Assembly (NCBI GenBank): GCA_963664045.2
Contig: CAXXGT010000002.1
Span: 343,729 to 407,728 of the forward strand
Direction: 5' to 3'
DNA length: 64,000 nucleotides
From: JAPPHA01 sp963664045
GTDB taxonomy: Bacteria > Pseudomonadota > Alphaproteobacteria > Rhodobacterales > Rhodobacteraceae
Below are positions 63,457-64,000 of this stretch, piece by piece. The translations under genes were made by a program, and so were the position numbers. The stretch's first letter is position 1. The number at the start of each line of letters is the position of its first letter. Under the pieces are notes generated by a model. It was not told the DNA's origin. It searched no databases and was given only the letters and a program-made list of their open reading frames with translations.

Positions 63457-64000
63457 CTACCTCGGGTGATTGACGGCAAACCGTCTGTCCGGCCATGGGT
63501 GCACGGTCCGCAGCGGAGGCCAGAAGACCGCCGCCAGCAGGTCGACCTTGCCCCAGGGAAGGCGGTCCTTCTGCGACCGGCGGCGCAAGACGCGCAGCCA
63601 AAGTCGCTTGAGACGGTGCCCGAACGTCTGGAGGGATCGGGAGCTGGTCGGGACCGCGTAGTAACGCAGCCAACCGCCCACAACCCGACCAAGCCATATG
63701 GCGACCTCGTAGATGTTGTCGTGCATCCGTTGACGCAGTTCGGCCTCGATGCGTTTCAGGGTCCGGGTGACACGCTTCCTGATCGGCTTGCGCCCCAGTC
63801 CGAAACGTCCCTTCCGCGTGGTCCGGCAGTAATGCGTGAACCCGAGGAAGTCGAAGGTCTCGGGACGCCGCTCTCCCCGTGCCCGGCGGTTCGCCATGGC
63901 GAACCGGCCGAACTCGATGAGCCGCGTCTTGTCCGGGTGCAATTCGAGTGAGAACGCGGCCAGCCTGTCCTTCAGATCGCACAGGAACCGTTCTGCATCC
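63457..64000 (-). CDS. ltrA: Group II intron reverse transcriptase/maturase, copy 2 (partial at window edge)
   Basis: The C-terminal about 180 residues are visible, from RNA-binding thumb and maturase (LGFTHYCRTTRKGRFGLGRK, RQRMHDNIYEVAIWLGR) to the end VNHPR. The frame is open to the window edge. It differs from copy 1 by a few substitutions (FGHRLKRLW for FGLRLKRLW; LEL for LDL). The YADD core and N-terminus lie outside. Confidence 0.85.
   Translation of the reverse strand, partial: DAERFLCDLKDRLAAFSLELHPDKTRLIEFGRFAMANRRARGERRPETFDFLGFTHYCRTTRKGRFGLGRKPIRKRVTRTLKRIEAELRQRMHDNIYEVAIWLGRVVGGWLRYYAVPTSSRSLQTFGHRLKRLWLRVLRRRSQKDRLPWGKVDLLAAVFWPPLRTVHPWPDRRFAVNHPR

Larger units (their letters stand above)
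61864..64000. mobile_element. IS66-type unit, copy 2 (continues past the window)
   Basis: Same order as copy 1: terminus, tnpA and tnpB on plus, tnpC 3' exon and group II intron RT on minus. A few single-base differences and one A-tract length change distinguish the copies. It interrupts the tnpC of the DUF4338-bearing IS66 element; flank GGTGCGCC (61856-61863). The right end lies beyond 64000. Confidence 0.78.

Noticed and set aside
47000..64000. Whether the DUF4338 genes form a complete Druantia defence island
   Set aside because: No druB, druC, druD or the large DruE helicase is present; all three copies sit inside transposable elements.

Overview
The window looks like the chromosome of a Rhodobacterales-type alphaproteobacterium, probably with a host-associated or IS-laden lifestyle. 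This rests on the high GC content, on 4-bp ATGA overlaps between neighbouring genes, and on gene neighbourhoods familiar from that order (gshA / rsmE / ubiA / ompA-like; moaE-moaD-pgsA-uvrC; dinB with an N-terminal Cys cluster). Taxonomy is inferred from gene content only. No rRNA, tRNA or CRISPR array was seen.

Region 1 (1-32 kb) is core chromosome. In order it holds: an iron(III)-type ABC importer (fused permease, ATPase, binding protein; minus strand); a secreted DsbD-N-like protein convergent with an RND efflux pump and its adaptor; moaB coupled to a type-4 uracil-DNA glycosylase; the overlapping plus-strand set pyrB-pyrC-plsY; gshA; a small membrane protein coupled to rsmE; divergent ubiA; an OmpA-family envelope protein with a coiled-coil partner; moaE, moaD, pgsA and uvrC; an SDR enzyme; a small zinc-ribbon membrane protein; clpB; pyrF; and dinB.

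Region 2 (32.2-47 kb) is transport and catabolism behind a decayed stretch. The stretch 32.2-33.9 kb is gene-poor and contains a Fic-like remnant and a degraded group II intron reverse transcriptase. After it comes an oligopeptide ABC operon (binding protein, two permeases, one fused double ATPase). An alpha-galactoside locus follows: GH36 alpha-galactosidase, two sugar permeases and a sugar-binding protein on the minus strand, divergent from an IclR-family regulator and a MalK-type ATPase. A perfect 17-bp palindrome lies in the divergent promoter region.

Region 3 (47-64 kb) is a pile of mobile elements. It contains an ISAs1-type transposase fused to a DUF4338 (DruA-like) domain and split at an A8 tract, a beheaded AAA ATPase gene cut by an IS21-like end, a dense array of hairpins followed by an IS110-family element with a candidate bridge RNA, an IS4-type transposase also fused to DUF4338, an IS21 pair (istB intact, istA beheaded), and nested IS66 elements. 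Two near-identical IS66 units have tnpA-tnpB on the plus strand facing a tnpC on the minus strand, and that tnpC is interrupted by a group II intron. Between the two units lies a different IS66 whose tnpC is translationally coupled to a stand-alone DUF4338 gene.

The most notable pattern is the repeated, independent association of DUF4338/DruA-like proteins with three unrelated DDE transposase families within 14 kb. Close behind is the strongly structured RNA region in front of the IS110 recombinase.
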